A stretch of DNA of 64,000 bases, from positions 1 to 64,000 of the forward strand of contig UCIA01000002.1 in assembly GCA_900472295.1 (NCBI GenBank). The letters are read 5' to 3'. Of the stretch, positions 48,646-58,232 are shown in pieces. Numbering within the stretch: the stretch's first letter is position 1; each line of letters starts with the position of its first letter. The stretch comes from Hyphomicrobiales bacterium (GTDB taxonomy: Bacteria > Pseudomonadota > Alphaproteobacteria > Rhizobiales > Rhizobiaceae). A model generated the notes under the pieces. That model searched no databases and was not told the DNA's origin. It saw only the letters and a list, made by a program, of their open reading frames with translations. A program made the translations under genes and the position numbers.

Positions 48646-49113
48646 ATGACCGTACAGTTCAAAGCCTTGCCGACCAAAAATGTGAGAGCGCTGCAGCGCG
48701 GCGGGCCGGATGCATATGGCCAAACGCCCGAGCGCAGGATTTCCGACGGTGACGGCGTGCCGTGCCGGCATTGCCTGAAAAATGTCGCCGCCGGCGACGC
48801 CTATCTGATCCTGGCCTACCGGCCGTTTCCCGAACTGCAGCCTTACGCCGAGACCGGACCGATCTTCCTGCATGCCGATGAATGCGAACGCGCAGCCGAG
48901 GTCGAAACATTGCCTGAAATGCTTGATAGCAGCGACTATATCGTGCGCGGCTATGGCGCCGACGACCGCATCGTCTATGGCAGCGGCGGTGTCATCCCCA
49001 CGGACGATATAGCGGAGCGGGCCGAGACGCTGTTTGAGCGCAACGACATCGCATACGTCCATGTCCGCTCGGCGCGCAACAATTGCTATCAATGCCGCAT
49101 CGACCGTGGGTGA
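48646..49113 (+). CDS. DUF1203 protein
   Basis: 155 residues. C-R-H-C-L (about 43-47), L-I-L-A-Y-R-P-F near residue 54, F-L-H-A-D-E-C and the C-terminal H-V-R-S-A-R-N-N-C-Y-Q-C match DUF1203 as I recall it. The two Cys pairs suggest a metal site. Cytoplasmic by lack of a signal sequence. Function unknown. Confidence 0.82.
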   Translation: MTVQFKALPTKNVRALQRGGPDAYGQTPERRISDGDGVPCRHCLKNVAAGDAYLILAYRPFPELQPYAETGPIFLHADECERAAEVETLPEMLDSSDYIVRGYGADDRIVYGSGGVIPTDDIAERAETLFERNDIAYVHVRSARNNCYQCRIDRG

Positions 49114-49427
49114 CGGCAACGCAAAAAGATGCCCGCCGGTCGTCTGGCGGGCAGTTGGGAACCGTGTGACGGAAGCTGTCGCCGAGGCGTCTGCAGGCGC
49201 AGACATTCGGTGGCGGCTGGGAGCCGTCAAGTTGGCAACTCTTTGTGCGCATGTTTTTCGAATGGCTGATGTGAAGGACTTCACACAGCATACGGAGATC
49301 GCCGGCATTGCGGTACGCAACGATGCCGCCGAGAGCTGTCGTACTCCTGTCGCACTGGCGCGCTAAAAGCAAAACGTCGATGGATTGCCGACCGCGGATG
49401 AACCGGCGGGGATCTCGACAACTGAGG

Positions 49428-49453
49428 AAGCGGGGCTTTGGCTCCGCTTTTTT
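49428..49453 (+). terminator. Rho-independent terminator with no clear upstream gene
   Basis: AAGCGGGGC, TTTG loop, GCTCCGCTT, TTTT: a 9-bp stem with one G-U pair and a T-run. It lies 315 bases after the DUF1203 stop. Confidence 0.85.
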
Positions 49454-49498
49454 GTTGTCGGTCAGCCTGTTCAGTACCGATATGAAATTTGCGCAAAG

Positions 49499-49530
49499 AA
49501 AAAGCCCGCCGGAATTGACCGACGGGCTTT
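49499..49530 (-). terminator. Terminator of the outer membrane protein gene
   Basis: On the minus strand, AAAGCCCGTCGG, a 6-base loop, CCGGCGGGCTTTTT, with one mismatch in a 12-bp stem and a T-run, 23 bases after the stop codon. Confidence 0.88.
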
Positions 49531-49552
49531 TGACCGTAGCCGGAGCGGCTTT

Positions 49553-50830
49553 TTAGTTGAATTTATACTTCGCACCGATGCGAACGGTCTGGAAAGAAGG
49601 TTCGTCGGTGAGGAAGCCGCCCGAACCGAAATCCTCTTTCTCATACTGCGAGTAGCGGTATTCGAGACCGAGCGTCATGTTGCTGGACACGGCCGTTTCG
49701 AGGCCGCCACCGACCGAGAAGCCGCTCGCGCCCCAGTCGGTAATGTCGCCGCCAGGCGAAGCATGCAGGTCGAAATGCTGCCAGCTGTAACCGCCAAGGA
49801 CATAGGCCAGCGTCGATTCGTTGACCTTGGCGCCGATGCGGGCCAGGGCATCGAAGCCATAGTCGGCATCGCCCTTGATCGACCCGCCAAAGAGATCAAG
49901 CTTCGAGCGGATGCCGGAATAGCGGGCATCGACCAGAACACCAGCGACCCAGCCGCCGAAATCATGGTCGTAGCCGATGCTTGCTTCGCCGAACACGCCT
50001 TCGCCACCGATACCGTCCAATTCGAGGGCGCTGGCGAGCGTCAGGTCATGCACCACCGTGCCCGCACCAAGAGCGCCGCCGACATAGAAGCCGGTCCAGT
50101 TGTAGGTCGGGGCAGCAAACGAGGCGCCGCCGCCATTCTGGGCGCCGAAGCGGTAGTTGGCCGCGATATGGAAGGTGTGGCTGGTCGGCTCGACATCCAG
50201 GGACGTACCGGGGCCGCCAATAATAGCAAGATCAGCCACCGAATCGTCGCCGTAATTGGCGTAGCGATATTCGGTCTTCAGCGTCCAGTTGCCGCGCAGC
50301 ACGGTTTCCATGCCGACGCCGAGGACATAGCCGCCACGGTCCTCGCTAAACTCGAGCCCGTCAAAACCTCCGGATCCCTCCAGCTTGAAATGGTTCCAGG
50401 TGTAGCCACCGAGCACATAGCCGAGCGTATTCGGGTTCAAGAGATAGCCGGCACGCAAGCCAACGTCGAAGCCATAAGCGTTTGTCAGGTCGATATCAGC
50501 ACCCGGAAGGCTGATAGACGGGCCGATATTGCCGATGTTGGCGTCGATGAAGCCGCCGAGCAGGAAACGCTCCGAGACCATATAGTCGTAGCCGGCGGTG
50601 ATTTCGCCAAACACGCCGTTGCCGCCGATGCCGTTGAAGTCGATCACCGGGTCAACGCTGATGCGATGCACGGTGGCGCCAAAGCCGCCGCCAATGCCGA
50701 CATAGGCACCGCCCCAGTTAAAGCCTGCTGGTTCTTCCACCGGCTGCACGACGTCGGCGGCGTGCGCCACCGAGATCAGGGCCATTACCGAAACGGCGCC
50801 GAGAAGAATGGATTTTGCAGAAATCATCAT
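49553..50830 (-). CDS. Outer membrane beta-barrel protein made of two tandem barrel repeats
   Basis: 425 residues: a signal peptide (cleaved near H-A-A-D, about 25) and two OMP_b-brl-like domains of about 190 residues (about 38-232 and 245-425). The halves align along their length: G-I-G-G-N-G-V-F-G-E with G-I-G-G-E-G-V-F-G-E, Y-V-L-G-G-Y-T-W-N-H-F with Y-V-L-G-G-Y-S-W-Q-H-F, and T-E-Y-R-Y-A-N-Y with L-E-Y-R-Y-S-Q-Y. Both end in strands typical of Omp25/Omp31-like porins, and the protein ends in Phe-Asn. Such proteins are usually a single eight-strand barrel. Confidence 0.87.
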   Translation of the reverse strand: MMISAKSILLGAVSVMALISVAHAADVVQPVEEPAGFNWGGAYVGIGGGFGATVHRISVDPVIDFNGIGGNGVFGEITAGYDYMVSERFLLGGFIDANIGNIGPSISLPGADIDLTNAYGFDVGLRAGYLLNPNTLGYVLGGYTWNHFKLEGSGGFDGLEFSEDRGGYVLGVGMETVLRGNWTLKTEYRYANYGDDSVADLAIIGGPGTSLDVEPTSHTFHIAANYRFGAQNGGGASFAAPTYNWTGFYVGGALGAGTVVHDLTLASALELDGIGGEGVFGEASIGYDHDFGGWVAGVLVDARYSGIRSKLDLFGGSIKGDADYGFDALARIGAKVNESTLAYVLGGYSWQHFDLHASPGGDITDWGASGFSVGGGLETAVSSNMTLGLEYRYSQYEKEDFGSGGFLTDEPSFQTVRIGAKYKFN

Positions 50831-50992
50831 TAGCCCTTACCCCTAGAAAACAACCCATCCGTGTTCTAGCAGCAGGTTCGCTACATTAGGAATGACAAAA
50901 ATGCCACATTAACAGGCAAAAGCGCCACCGAGGCGACACGATTTCGCCGTCGCCTTGCCTCAGAGCGGGCATTCCCAGCCTATTCAGCCCAA

Positions 50993-51021
50993 GAAAAAAC
51001 CCGCCGGTGCAACCGGCGGGT
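50993..51021 (-). terminator. Probable ald terminator
   Basis: On the minus strand, ACCCGCCGGT, a short TGCA-containing loop, ACCGGCGGGT, then TTTTTT. It lies 40 bases past the ald stop. Confidence 0.88.
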
Positions 51022-51060
51022 GAGGGAGGCAGAACGGTTTAAGTCAATAGAGGCGTCAGA

Positions 51061-52176
<1,116 letters not shown>

Positions 52177-52332
52177 TCTTCTTCTCCTGATCCGGCCCTT
52201 TGGGCTCGTTCCCTGTATCAACCAAGTGAACCACGAATCGTTGCGCAGGTGTTTGCGAATGCGCTTGCGCGAGACCACGCGCTTCGATAATCCTTGCGCC
52301 AAATTGCATGATCTTCGCAGGAATCACTGTAA

Positions 52333-52806
52333 ATGCCGCTCGACAGGATCGATATCGCCATTCTCGAGACGTTGCAGAAGGATGGTCGCATACCCAATGC
52401 GGCGCTCGCCGAGCGGGTTGGCCTGTCGCAGTCGGCCTGTTCGCGGCGCCTCGACAATCTGGAGAAATCCGGCACCATTCGCGGCTATCACGCCCGGCTT
52501 TCAAATGCAGCACTCGGCCACCAGATGACGGCGATCGTGCACATATCGCTGTCGGGCCAGTTCGAAAAGACGTTGTCGGATTTCGAGGCGGCGATAAAGC
52601 GCTGCCCCAACGTGCTGTCCTGCCATTTGATGTCGGGCGAATACGACTACATCCTGCGCATCGCCGCCAAGGATCTGGTCGACTATGAGCGCATCCACAA
52701 GGAGTGGCTGTCGGCCATGCCGCATGTCACCAAGATCAATTCGTCCTTCGCGCTGCGCGAGATCGTCGACCGCACCGCGATGGGGATGAAGCCTGAACTC
52801 GCCTAG
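52333..52806 (+). CDS. Lrp/AsnC-family regulator, probable regulator of ald
   Basis: 157 residues: an N-terminal winged HTH (about 1-60; L-Q-K-D-G-R-I-P-N-A-A-L-A-E-R-V-G-L-S, S-R-R-L-D-N-L) and a C-terminal RAM ligand-binding domain (about 68-150; V-L-S-C-H-L-M-S-G-E-Y-D-Y). Divergent Lrp-type genes next to ald commonly activate it in response to alanine. The 156-base shared gap is the likely control region. The stop overlaps the convergent neighbour's stop by three bases. Confidence 0.92.
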   Translation: MPLDRIDIAILETLQKDGRIPNAALAERVGLSQSACSRRLDNLEKSGTIRGYHARLSNAALGHQMTAIVHISLSGQFEKTLSDFEAAIKRCPNVLSCHLMSGEYDYILRIAAKDLVDYERIHKEWLSAMPHVTKINSSFALREIVDRTAMGMKPELA

Positions 52807-53468
52807 GCCTGAGAAGCCTCGGTCACGAGCCGGTCCATCGGAATATCGTGCGGCTGCGGGTAGATGGTGGCGATGCGCTGCAACTCGTAGCCGACACCGA
52901 TGACCAAGGGCTTGAACGGCATCGCGGCCAGCGTGCGGTCGAAGAAACCGCCGCCGTAACCCAGGCGGTAATTGCGTGGGTCGATGCCGACGATCGGCGA
53001 GATGACGATATCGGGCAATACCGGATCGCCCTCGGCCGGGATCGGGATGTTCCAGACGCCCTTTTCCAGCCGGTCGCCGGGAACATAAGCCCGGAAGACC
53101 AGCGGCTCTCCCTTGTCGATGACGACGGGCAGGGCCGTGCGGCCGCCGCGCTCGTTGATCGACGCCATCCAGGGCCGCAGGTCCGGCTCGCCGCGAAACG
53201 GCCAATAGAGACTGACCATGCGGCCGGCAATGTCGCCGATCACGGCGTCAAGGCCCTCGGCGATACGCTGCGACATCGCCGCCCGCGTGTCGGCGGAAAC
53301 CGCCAGCCGCGCCGCGATCAGCCGCTCACGCTCGGCCTTGCGCCAGCGCCTGACGTCGGTCCAGTCCGATAGCGGCGCCCGGAATTCCGGATCGAGCTCG
53401 TGCATGAAACAGGGCGGCGAGGAATATTGCGCCGAACCTTCGTCATCTTTGGCGCCATCGTTGGCCAT
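52803..53468 (-). CDS. 5-formyltetrahydrofolate cyclo-ligase
   Basis: 221 residues from the ATG at 53468, behind GGGAGCGAGGC. The frame extends to 53606 without a better start. It converts 5-formyl-THF to 5,10-methenyl-THF using ATP. R-K-A-E-R-E-R near residue 43, the P-V-x-D-x-G-E-P-L region, and G-Y-G-G-G-F-F-D-R-T-L (the family's GYGGGYYDR) are visible. The first 30 or so residues (M-A-N-D-G-A-K-D-D-E-G) precede the family core. Confidence 0.9.
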   Translation of the reverse strand: MANDGAKDDEGSAQYSSPPCFMHELDPEFRAPLSDWTDVRRWRKAERERLIAARLAVSADTRAAMSQRIAEGLDAVIGDIAGRMVSLYWPFRGEPDLRPWMASINERGGRTALPVVIDKGEPLVFRAYVPGDRLEKGVWNIPIPAEGDPVLPDIVISPIVGIDPRNYRLGYGGGFFDRTLAAMPFKPLVIGVGYELQRIATIYPQPHDIPMDRLVTEASQA

Positions 53469-53646
53469 GCCTCGCTCCCGTGGTTCTTCTCCTTGAGAGG
53501 CTATACCCGTCCAGGCCCGCCGACATAGGCATTCGCGACATTGGACGGCGAGTCCTGGGCAGTCCTGCATGGCTGACTTGCATGTCGTGACGTTGTTGCG
53601 GTGCACAAAAATTACTACATGGAGGGGGATAAACAGGGTGATTGCG

Positions 53647-54912
53647 ATGAACGAAACCAGCCATCATGTCGTCGTCGTCGGCGCAGGGTTCGGCGGTCTC
53701 GAGCTGACCCGCGCGCTCTCCGGTGCGCCCGTGCGCATCACCATGATCGACAAGCGCAACCACCATCTTTTCCAGCCGCTGCTTTACCAGGTCGCGACGA
53801 CTTCGCTGGCGACGTCCGAGGTTGCCTGGCCGATCCGTCATCTCTTGCGCAAGCGCAAGGATGTCACAACCCTTCTAGGCAACGTCACCGGCGTCGATCG
53901 CCAGGGCAAACGTATCCTGCTCGAGGACGGCAGTTCGATCGCTTACGACACACTGGTGCTCGCCACCGGCGCGCGCCACGCCTATTTCGGCCATGACGAA
54001 TGGGAGCCTTTTGCGCCCGGGCTGAAGACGCTTGAGGACGCGACCACGATCCGCCGCCGCATCCTGCTCGCCTTCGAGCAGGCCGAGCGCGAAACCGATC
54101 CGGCCAAGCGCCAGGCGCTTTTGACGCTGGTTGTCGTCGGCGGCGGTCCGACCGGCGTGGAGCTTGCCGGCACCATCGTCGAACTTGCGCATGAGACGCT
54201 GCGCGGCGAATTCCGCAACATCGACACGCGTCAGGCGCGCGTGGTGCTGGTCGAGGCCGGAGACCGCATCCTGGCCAATTTCGCGCCAAAACTATCCGAC
54301 TATGCCCGCAAAGTGCTGGAACGGCGAGGCGTCACCGTCGAACTCGGCCGCGCCGTTACGCGCCTCGATGCTGAGGGCGTCGTCTTTGGCGATACGCATC
54401 TGCCGACGCGGACAATCCTGTGGGCGGCAGGCGTTGCCGCTTCGCCAGCGGGAGATTGGCTGGGAGCACCGGTCGATCGCGCGGGCAGGGTGATGGTCGA
54501 GCCCGATCTGACCGTGCCGAACAGTCCCGAAATCTTCGTCATCGGCGACACCGCGCATGTGTTGCGGCCGGATGGCAAGCCGGTCCCTGGCGTGGCGCCG
54601 TCGGCCAAGCAAGAAGGCAAGCATGTTGCGGCGACGATCAAGGCGCGGTTGGCCGGCGACAGCGCGGCGCGTCCCTTCCGCTACAAGCATGCTGGCGACC
54701 TGGCGACGATCGGCAAATGGGCCGCCGCGATCGATTTCGGCTGGATCAAGCTCACCGGCTGGCTCGCCTGGTGGCTGTGGGGCGTGGCGCATATTTACTT
54801 CCTGATCGGCTTTCGCAACCGGCTGTCGGTGTCGCTTAGCTGGCTATGGATATATTTCACCGGCCAGCGCAGCGCCCGGCTGATCACCCAGGGTGATGAC
54901 GACAAGGGCTGA
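53647..54912 (+). CDS. ndh: Type II NADH dehydrogenase (NDH-2)
   Basis: 421 residues from the ATG at 53647. A GTG at 53638, better spaced from GGAGGGGG, is a real alternative. This monotopic FAD enzyme passes electrons from NADH to quinone without pumping protons. FAD motif G-A-G-F-G-G-L near 15, NAD motif V-V-G-G-G-P-T-G-V-E-L near 165, and I-G-D-T-A-H-V near 300. The C-terminus has hydrophobic, Trp-rich helices (W-L-A-W-W-L-W-G) for membrane binding. Confidence 0.93.
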   Translation: MNETSHHVVVVGAGFGGLELTRALSGAPVRITMIDKRNHHLFQPLLYQVATTSLATSEVAWPIRHLLRKRKDVTTLLGNVTGVDRQGKRILLEDGSSIAYDTLVLATGARHAYFGHDEWEPFAPGLKTLEDATTIRRRILLAFEQAERETDPAKRQALLTLVVVGGGPTGVELAGTIVELAHETLRGEFRNIDTRQARVVLVEAGDRILANFAPKLSDYARKVLERRGVTVELGRAVTRLDAEGVVFGDTHLPTRTILWAAGVAASPAGDWLGAPVDRAGRVMVEPDLTVPNSPEIFVIGDTAHVLRPDGKPVPGVAPSAKQEGKHVAATIKARLAGDSAARPFRYKHAGDLATIGKWAAAIDFGWIKLTGWLAWWLWGVAHIYFLIGFRNRLSVSLSWLWIYFTGQRSARLITQGDDDKG

Positions 54913-55049
54913 TGCCTTCCTCCGGCACGGACATTTCATCCGGCCGTCACCTTTTGCTGATCGACTGACTTCACGGTGGACATGACCGGCTTTCGGCGCG
55001 AAGCTTTCGCCGGGGCTGGGATATTGTCGCATCGCTGGGAAGGAAAACC

Positions 55050-57029
55050 ATGTCGCATTTGCTCCACCCTGTTTCCCGTCGCGGTTTTCTTGCCGGCGCG
55101 GCCGCCAGCGGCGCGCTGATCGTGCTGCATCCGTTCTCCGCCCGTGCGCAGGCCAATCAGGCGCATCTCAGGATCATGGAAACCACCGACATCCATGTGA
55201 ATGTCCTGCCTTACGATTACTACGCCGACAAAGCCAACGACACGATGGGCCTGTCACGGACGGCTTCGCTGATCGATGCGGTGCGCAAAGAGGCCAGCAA
55301 TGCGATGCTGATCGACAATGGCGACCTCCTGCAGGGCAATCCGATGGGCGACTACATCGCCTACGAGAAGGGCCTGAAGGATGGCGACCTGCATCCGATC
55401 ATGAAGGGCATGAACCTGCTCGGCTATGAATGCTCGACGCTCGGCAACCACGAGTTCAATTACGGCCTGTCGTTCCTCGACAAGGTGCTGGCCGGGGCCA
55501 ATTTCCCGTTCGTATGCGCCAATCTGATCCGTGGCACCGAGCTTGCCGCCAATCCGCGCGACGACAAGCTCTATCTCAAGCCCTACGTCATCCTCGACAA
55601 GAAGATCAAGGATGGGTCGGGTGCCGAACAGCCGATCAGAATCGGCATTATCGGCTTCGTGCCGCCGCAGATCATGGTCTGGGACCTGAAGAACCTGGAA
55701 GGCAATGTCAGGACGCGCGATATCGTCGAGGCGGCCAAGGCCTGGGTGCCGCAGATCAAGGAGGAGGGCGCCGACATCGTCATTGCACTCTCCCATTCCG
55801 GCATCGACATCAAGCAGGGCGATGGGATGGAAAACGCATCGTTCTTCGTTGCCGGCGTCGAGGGCATCGATGCGGTGTTTACCGGCCACCAGCATCTGGT
55901 CTTCCCCGGCAAGAAGGATTTTCTGGCGCTCGAAGGGGTCGACACCGAAAAGGGCACGCTGCAAGGCAAGCCGGCCGTGATGGGCGGTTTCTGGGGCTCG
56001 CATATGGGCCTGATTGACCTGCTTCTCGAACGCGATGGATCGAAATGGCGCGTCGTCTCGGCGACCTCGGAGGCGCGGCCGATCTACGAGCGCGTCGACA
56101 AGGCCAACAAGCCGACGGTGGCGGATGACCAGCGCGTCGTCGATGCGCTGAAAGCGGACCACGAGGCGACACTTGCCTATGTCCGCCGTCCGGTCGGCAA
56201 GACGTCGGCGCCGCTCTATTCCTATTTCGCGCTGGTCGCCGACGATCCGTCGGTGCAGATCGTCAACCAGGCGCAGAGCTGGTACCTCAAGGACATATTG
56301 AAGAGCACGCAGTGGAAGGATGTGCCGCTGCTGTCTGCGGCAGCACCGTTCAAGGCCGGCGGGCGCAACGGCGCCGACTACTACACCGACGTGCCTATCG
56401 GCGACATCGCCATCAAGAACGTCGCCGACCTCTATCTCTATCCCAACACAGTGCGCGCCGTCGAAATCACCGGAGCGCAGGTTAAGGAATGGCTGGAAAT
56501 GTCGGCCGGCATCTTCAAGAAGATCGAGCCGGGCAAAGCCGACCAGGCGCTGATCGACACCGAATTCCCGTCCTATAATTTCGATGTGATCGATGGCGTC
56601 AGCTACAGGATAGACCTGTCGCAGCCACCGAAATACGATGCCAAGGGCGGCGTCGCCAATGCCGGCTCCAGCCGCATCGTCGACCTCAGCTTCGACGGCA
56701 AGCCTATTGATCCGGCAGCGAAATTCGTCGTGGCCACCAACAATTACCGTGCCGGCGGCGGTGGCAATTTCCCCGACATCAATGCGTCGAAGATCATCTA
56801 CGAGGCGCCGGACACCAACCGCGACGTGATCGTGCGCTACGTCGTCAGCGAGGGCACGATTAATCCGTCGGCCGACGACAACTGGTCGTTCACACCGCTG
56901 CCTGGAACCAGCGTCGTGTTCGAGACCGGTCCCAAGGCCAAGGATTTCATATCGGGAGTGAAATCCCTGAAGATCGAGCCGGCGGGTGAAGGCGAATCCG
57001 GCTTTGCGAAGTATCGCATCCTGCTTTGA
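55050..57029 (+). CDS. cpdB: 2',3'-cyclic-nucleotide 2'-phosphodiesterase/3'-nucleotidase, Tat-exported
   Basis: 659 residues. A twin-arginine signal (S-R10-R11-G-F-L-A-G-A) predicts folded export to the periplasm. The metallophosphoesterase domain (about 40-330) shows T-T-D-I-H, D-N-G-D-L-L-Q-G, G-N-H-E-F-N-Y and G-H-Q-H-L. The 5'-nucleotidase C-terminal domain (about 390-600) contains N-Y-R-A-G-G-G-G-N-F. It salvages phosphate and nucleosides from 2',3'-cNMPs. It ends convergently with the next gene. Confidence 0.94.
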   Translation: MSHLLHPVSRRGFLAGAAASGALIVLHPFSARAQANQAHLRIMETTDIHVNVLPYDYYADKANDTMGLSRTASLIDAVRKEASNAMLIDNGDLLQGNPMGDYIAYEKGLKDGDLHPIMKGMNLLGYECSTLGNHEFNYGLSFLDKVLAGANFPFVCANLIRGTELAANPRDDKLYLKPYVILDKKIKDGSGAEQPIRIGIIGFVPPQIMVWDLKNLEGNVRTRDIVEAAKAWVPQIKEEGADIVIALSHSGIDIKQGDGMENASFFVAGVEGIDAVFTGHQHLVFPGKKDFLALEGVDTEKGTLQGKPAVMGGFWGSHMGLIDLLLERDGSKWRVVSATSEARPIYERVDKANKPTVADDQRVVDALKADHEATLAYVRRPVGKTSAPLYSYFALVADDPSVQIVNQAQSWYLKDILKSTQWKDVPLLSAAAPFKAGGRNGADYYTDVPIGDIAIKNVADLYLYPNTVRAVEITGAQVKEWLEMSAGIFKKIEPGKADQALIDTEFPSYNFDVIDGVSYRIDLSQPPKYDAKGGVANAGSSRIVDLSFDGKPIDPAAKFVVATNNYRAGGGGNFPDINASKIIYEAPDTNRDVIVRYVVSEGTINPSADDNWSFTPLPGTSVVFETGPKAKDFISGVKSLKIEPAGEGESGFAKYRILL

Positions 57030-57116
57030 TTCCCGTCGGCAGCGCCGGATTTTACCTTGCCGGTTCTGGGCCACTCCGTACTTGTCCTACGACATGACAC
57101 TCGTAAATTGCGCGGC

Positions 57117-58106
57117 TCACGGCCGCTGCGCGAACCGCTCCTTGATAGCAGGCATGACGATGTCGAGTGCATCTGTCGAGATGCCGCCGGAATAGCCGTC
57201 CGGCAGTTGGTTGATGAGCTGGGGATCGTCCAACCCTTGCGAAAAGCCGCCGCCGGAATAGGGACCAAGCAGGTAGACGCGTGTATCGACACTTTGCATG
57301 CGATCGAGAAAACGGTCGGGCCAACCCCACATCCATTTGGCGATGTTGATGGGTATGAGCAACGTGCCTCCGCGGCAGGCATCGGGAACATAACCGCTCC
57401 AGCCCAACCCAGCATATCGTGCGATGCATTGCTTGAGCGATGCGCGGCTCAGCGTATGCATGTCCGGCAACGCCGCCTTTATCGCGGCAATCGGCTTGTC
57501 GCCTCCATAAACCGACAGATAGCCGCGCTCAGTGGGCGTCAGTGTGCCGAGCCGGGCGGCCAGCGCGTCGCCTTCGCGCGGATCGTTGCTCTTGACGTTG
57601 ATGTTGAAGCGGCGGCCCGGGAAGCGCAACAGCACCTCATCGAGCGATGGCATCATGCCAATCCCTTTGCCGCGAAACGGAAAGGTCTTGCCGCCGTCAG
57701 CCGTGTAGCCGTAGCCGACATCGAGTGTCTTCAGCTCTGCCATGGAATGGCTGCGTGTGGCTCCCTTGCCTTCGGTACGGCAATCAAGCGTCCAGTCATG
57801 AAAGACCGCAAACTTGCCGTCCGTCGTTGGATGGACATCCAGTTCGAGCGCGTCGGCACCAAGCGCGAAGGCCGCTTCCATCGAAGGGATAGTGTTTTCG
57901 AGGTAGGCATGACGGGGCGGCAACATGCGGCTGGCCGTGCACGTCTCTCCGGTCATGCCAGCACGTGCGTAATCCTGGGCAACGCCGCGATGTGCAAGCA
58001 CCGCTGGACTGCTGCCCGGACGGTTTGATAGCAGGGAGGTGTTATTGAGCCAGATGCCTCCTGCAACGGCAACAATGCCGCCGAAAAGGATTGTCCGTTT
58101 GCGCAT
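57117..58106 (-). CDS. Glycerophosphodiester phosphodiesterase-family protein
   Basis: 329 residues with an N-terminal hydrophobic signal or anchor (about 5-22). GDPD-fold catalytic residues are present: H39-R-G, E70 in L-E-N-T-I, E88 and D90 in A-L-E-L-D-V-H, and H103-D. Family members release glycerol-3-phosphate from glycerophosphodiesters. A 20-residue segment after H-R-G, with two Cys-flanking turns (T-G-E-T-C-T), is an insertion relative to minimal GDPD proteins. With cpdB it may serve periplasmic phosphate scavenging. Confidence 0.88.
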   Translation of the reverse strand: MRKRTILFGGIVAVAGGIWLNNTSLLSNRPGSSPAVLAHRGVAQDYARAGMTGETCTASRMLPPRHAYLENTIPSMEAAFALGADALELDVHPTTDGKFAVFHDWTLDCRTEGKGATRSHSMAELKTLDVGYGYTADGGKTFPFRGKGIGMMPSLDEVLLRFPGRRFNINVKSNDPREGDALAARLGTLTPTERGYLSVYGGDKPIAAIKAALPDMHTLSRASLKQCIARYAGLGWSGYVPDACRGGTLLIPINIAKWMWGWPDRFLDRMQSVDTRVYLLGPYSGGGFSQGLDDPQLINQLPDGYSGGISTDALDIVMPAIKERFAQRP

Positions 58107-58232
58107 CCGGTGACTCCGACTCGTCCCTTATGCACGCCATCCTGCTTCGCGATCCGGTTTTTTGACGGCGATCGCGCGGCGATGTCGAGGCCATGTTCGA
58201 CATCCCTCACGCCGCGGATAATCCTATCGATC

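Larger units (their letters stand above)
49114..49552. other. Intergenic region between DUF1203 and outer membrane protein genes
   Basis: 439 bases without a convincing gene. It contains a GCCCGCC...GGCGGGC hairpin at about 49131-49152, a dyad GTGAAG-GA-CTTCAC near 49272, a rightward terminator at 49428-49453 and a leftward one at 49499-49530. Confidence 0.6.

Noticed and set aside
53469..53646. 6S RNA next to the 5-formyl-THF cyclo-ligase gene
   Set aside because: In many bacteria ssrS lies by this gene, but here the neighbour is ndh, zapA is absent and the gap is too short for a 6S RNA of usual size with its bubble structure.
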